NCBI RefSeq assembly: GCF_028858725.1
Contig: NC_084760.1
Coordinates: 82,032,367 to 82,096,366 of the forward strand
Source: Colius striatus
Lineage: Eukaryota; Chordata; Aves; Coliiformes; Coliidae
Direction of reading: 5' to 3'
Length of the DNA: 64,000 bases
Shown: positions 62,901-64,000 of the stretch, in pieces
Numbering within the stretch: the stretch's first letter is position 1
How the letters are laid out: every line of letters begins with the position of its first letter
Notes under the pieces: model-generated
What the model saw: the letters and a program-made list of their open reading frames with translations, nothing else
Databases searched by the model: none
What the model was told of the DNA's origin: nothing
Translations under genes and position numbers: made by a program

Positions 62901-64000
62901 GAAAAACGGATGAAATTCTTCCCTTGCCACCTTTCAAAAACCACTTCAGTATCCTCCAAGGAGATATAAGAGCAGCGTCATTGTAAACTGGGAAATGAAT
63001 TGCTCCCTTGCTGGATTTAGCAGCTTCCTGTTTTGGAAACTCGAGATATCATCTCAAATTTCTGTTTGTTGTCAGCTCAGAAGAGACTCCAAGGCTGCAA
63101 AGCCTCTGGTGAGGCAGCACTTCATTTGCTAATTGTCTCTCCCAGACAATGCCCTTTACACGGAGCACAAAACCACCTCTAACCTCCACCGACCACAAAA
63201 TCGTTATATCCTGAACTTCCATCCTTTCAAAACCATACCCATCGCTGCAAACTTGGGCTGCAAATGTCAGCTCCTCTCACCAGGCAACAAAATACAGGTG
63301 TGCTTATTGCTGACAAACTGGGACTGGCAGCTGTTGTAAACACACTGTGGAAGGGGCTAGGACCCTTGTTCTCAGGTTGGATCAGGGTCTCTGGCTGTGG
63401 CCCAGGGTAAAGGCAGAATGGAAGTTCAGAGAAGCCTTTGCAAATGGGAGACTGGTAAGGGGTTGCTGTGCACTTGCTGCTACTCACAAACTGAGTGTTT
63501 TGCATGTTTCTGTTAGAAAAGCTGGTGAAGCTGGGCCTCAGTAGGGAAAAAATCTCCTATTTTACAGTTTTTGTTGCCATTTTGCTATTTTAGGACAATG
63601 CTTGACATTTTTGCTGTTTAAAATTCAGATGTTCTGTCTACCTGCTTCTCTTTCTCCATCAAGGGGGCTACACCAGCTCTAAATGGGATCAGATCCGAAA
63701 ATGGCATCTTTACACGTTCAGGGGACTTACCTGTAAGGCTTTTGGCTTGCTTTTTTTTCCCCTCCAGAATTCAAGACTTGCTTAACTTGAAGCACTGAGA
63801 AAACCTTTGGAACTTGCTCTTCAGTTGGTAGACCTGCAGGCATGTTCTTGGCTGTGAGATCTTGTTCTTTGTCTTGGAGAAGACATAGCAAACTGGCTTG
63901 ACAGCCACAGCTCAGTTAAATGCCATAGTGACTGCTAAAGGCAACACAATGACCAGTGACACTTCAGTCTACTTTTCTCTAACACCAGTCTTTAAAGATT

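Larger units (their letters stand above)
57176..64000. other. Intergenic DNA to the window end, no gene recognised
   Basis: Unique AT-rich sequence with two microsatellites. TTC7A would be expected on the - strand further in this direction by mammalian synteny, but none of its TPR-type exons could be recognised. Confidence 0.5.

Overview
The window is vertebrate nuclear DNA, almost certainly from a bird. Several truncated CR1-type LINE copies carry the characteristic avian 3' end. The only gene that can be supported is a complete, spliced calmodulin gene on the + strand. Its six coding exons join to 149 codons that match the invariant vertebrate calmodulin. The exon sizes (initiator Met only, 31, 144, 107, 136 and 29 nt) are those of the vertebrate CALM genes. 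The 3' UTR resembles, from memory, the mammalian CALM2 3' UTR over long stretches, and does not resemble CALM1 or CALM3, so the gene is called CALM2.

Layout. 1-11.77 kb is AT-rich intergenic DNA with one small CR1 relic. 11.78-13.39 kb is a strong CpG island holding the promoter, exon 1 and the start of intron 1. 12.80-24.77 kb is the CALM2 coding region (introns of about 4.4, 4.8, 0.07, 0.85 and 1.4 kb). The 3' UTR runs to a poly(A) signal at 25618. 27.7-30.9 kb is a nest of four CR1 fragments, two of which face each other tail to tail. From 31 to 64 kb I recognise no coding exon. That stretch holds scattered CR1 and MIR/CORE-SINE-like relics, simple repeats, and a few segments that look like distal regulatory DNA: a POU-octamer cluster near 36.3 kb, a CpG-retaining patch at 40.1-40.4 kb and an inverted GATA-motif pair at 44.7 kb.

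In mammals CALM2 lies between EPCAM/MSH2 and STPG4/TTC7A. I could not recognise exons of any of these here, so the synteny is untested.

No new multi-gene system is visible. Most open frames in the window are short, lack splice or codon support, or run antisense through CR1 repeats or the CpG island. The more interesting material is non-coding: 3' UTR structure, GC-rich promoter tracts, transcription-like strand asymmetry that may run past the poly(A) site, and the putative regulatory islands in the downstream desert.
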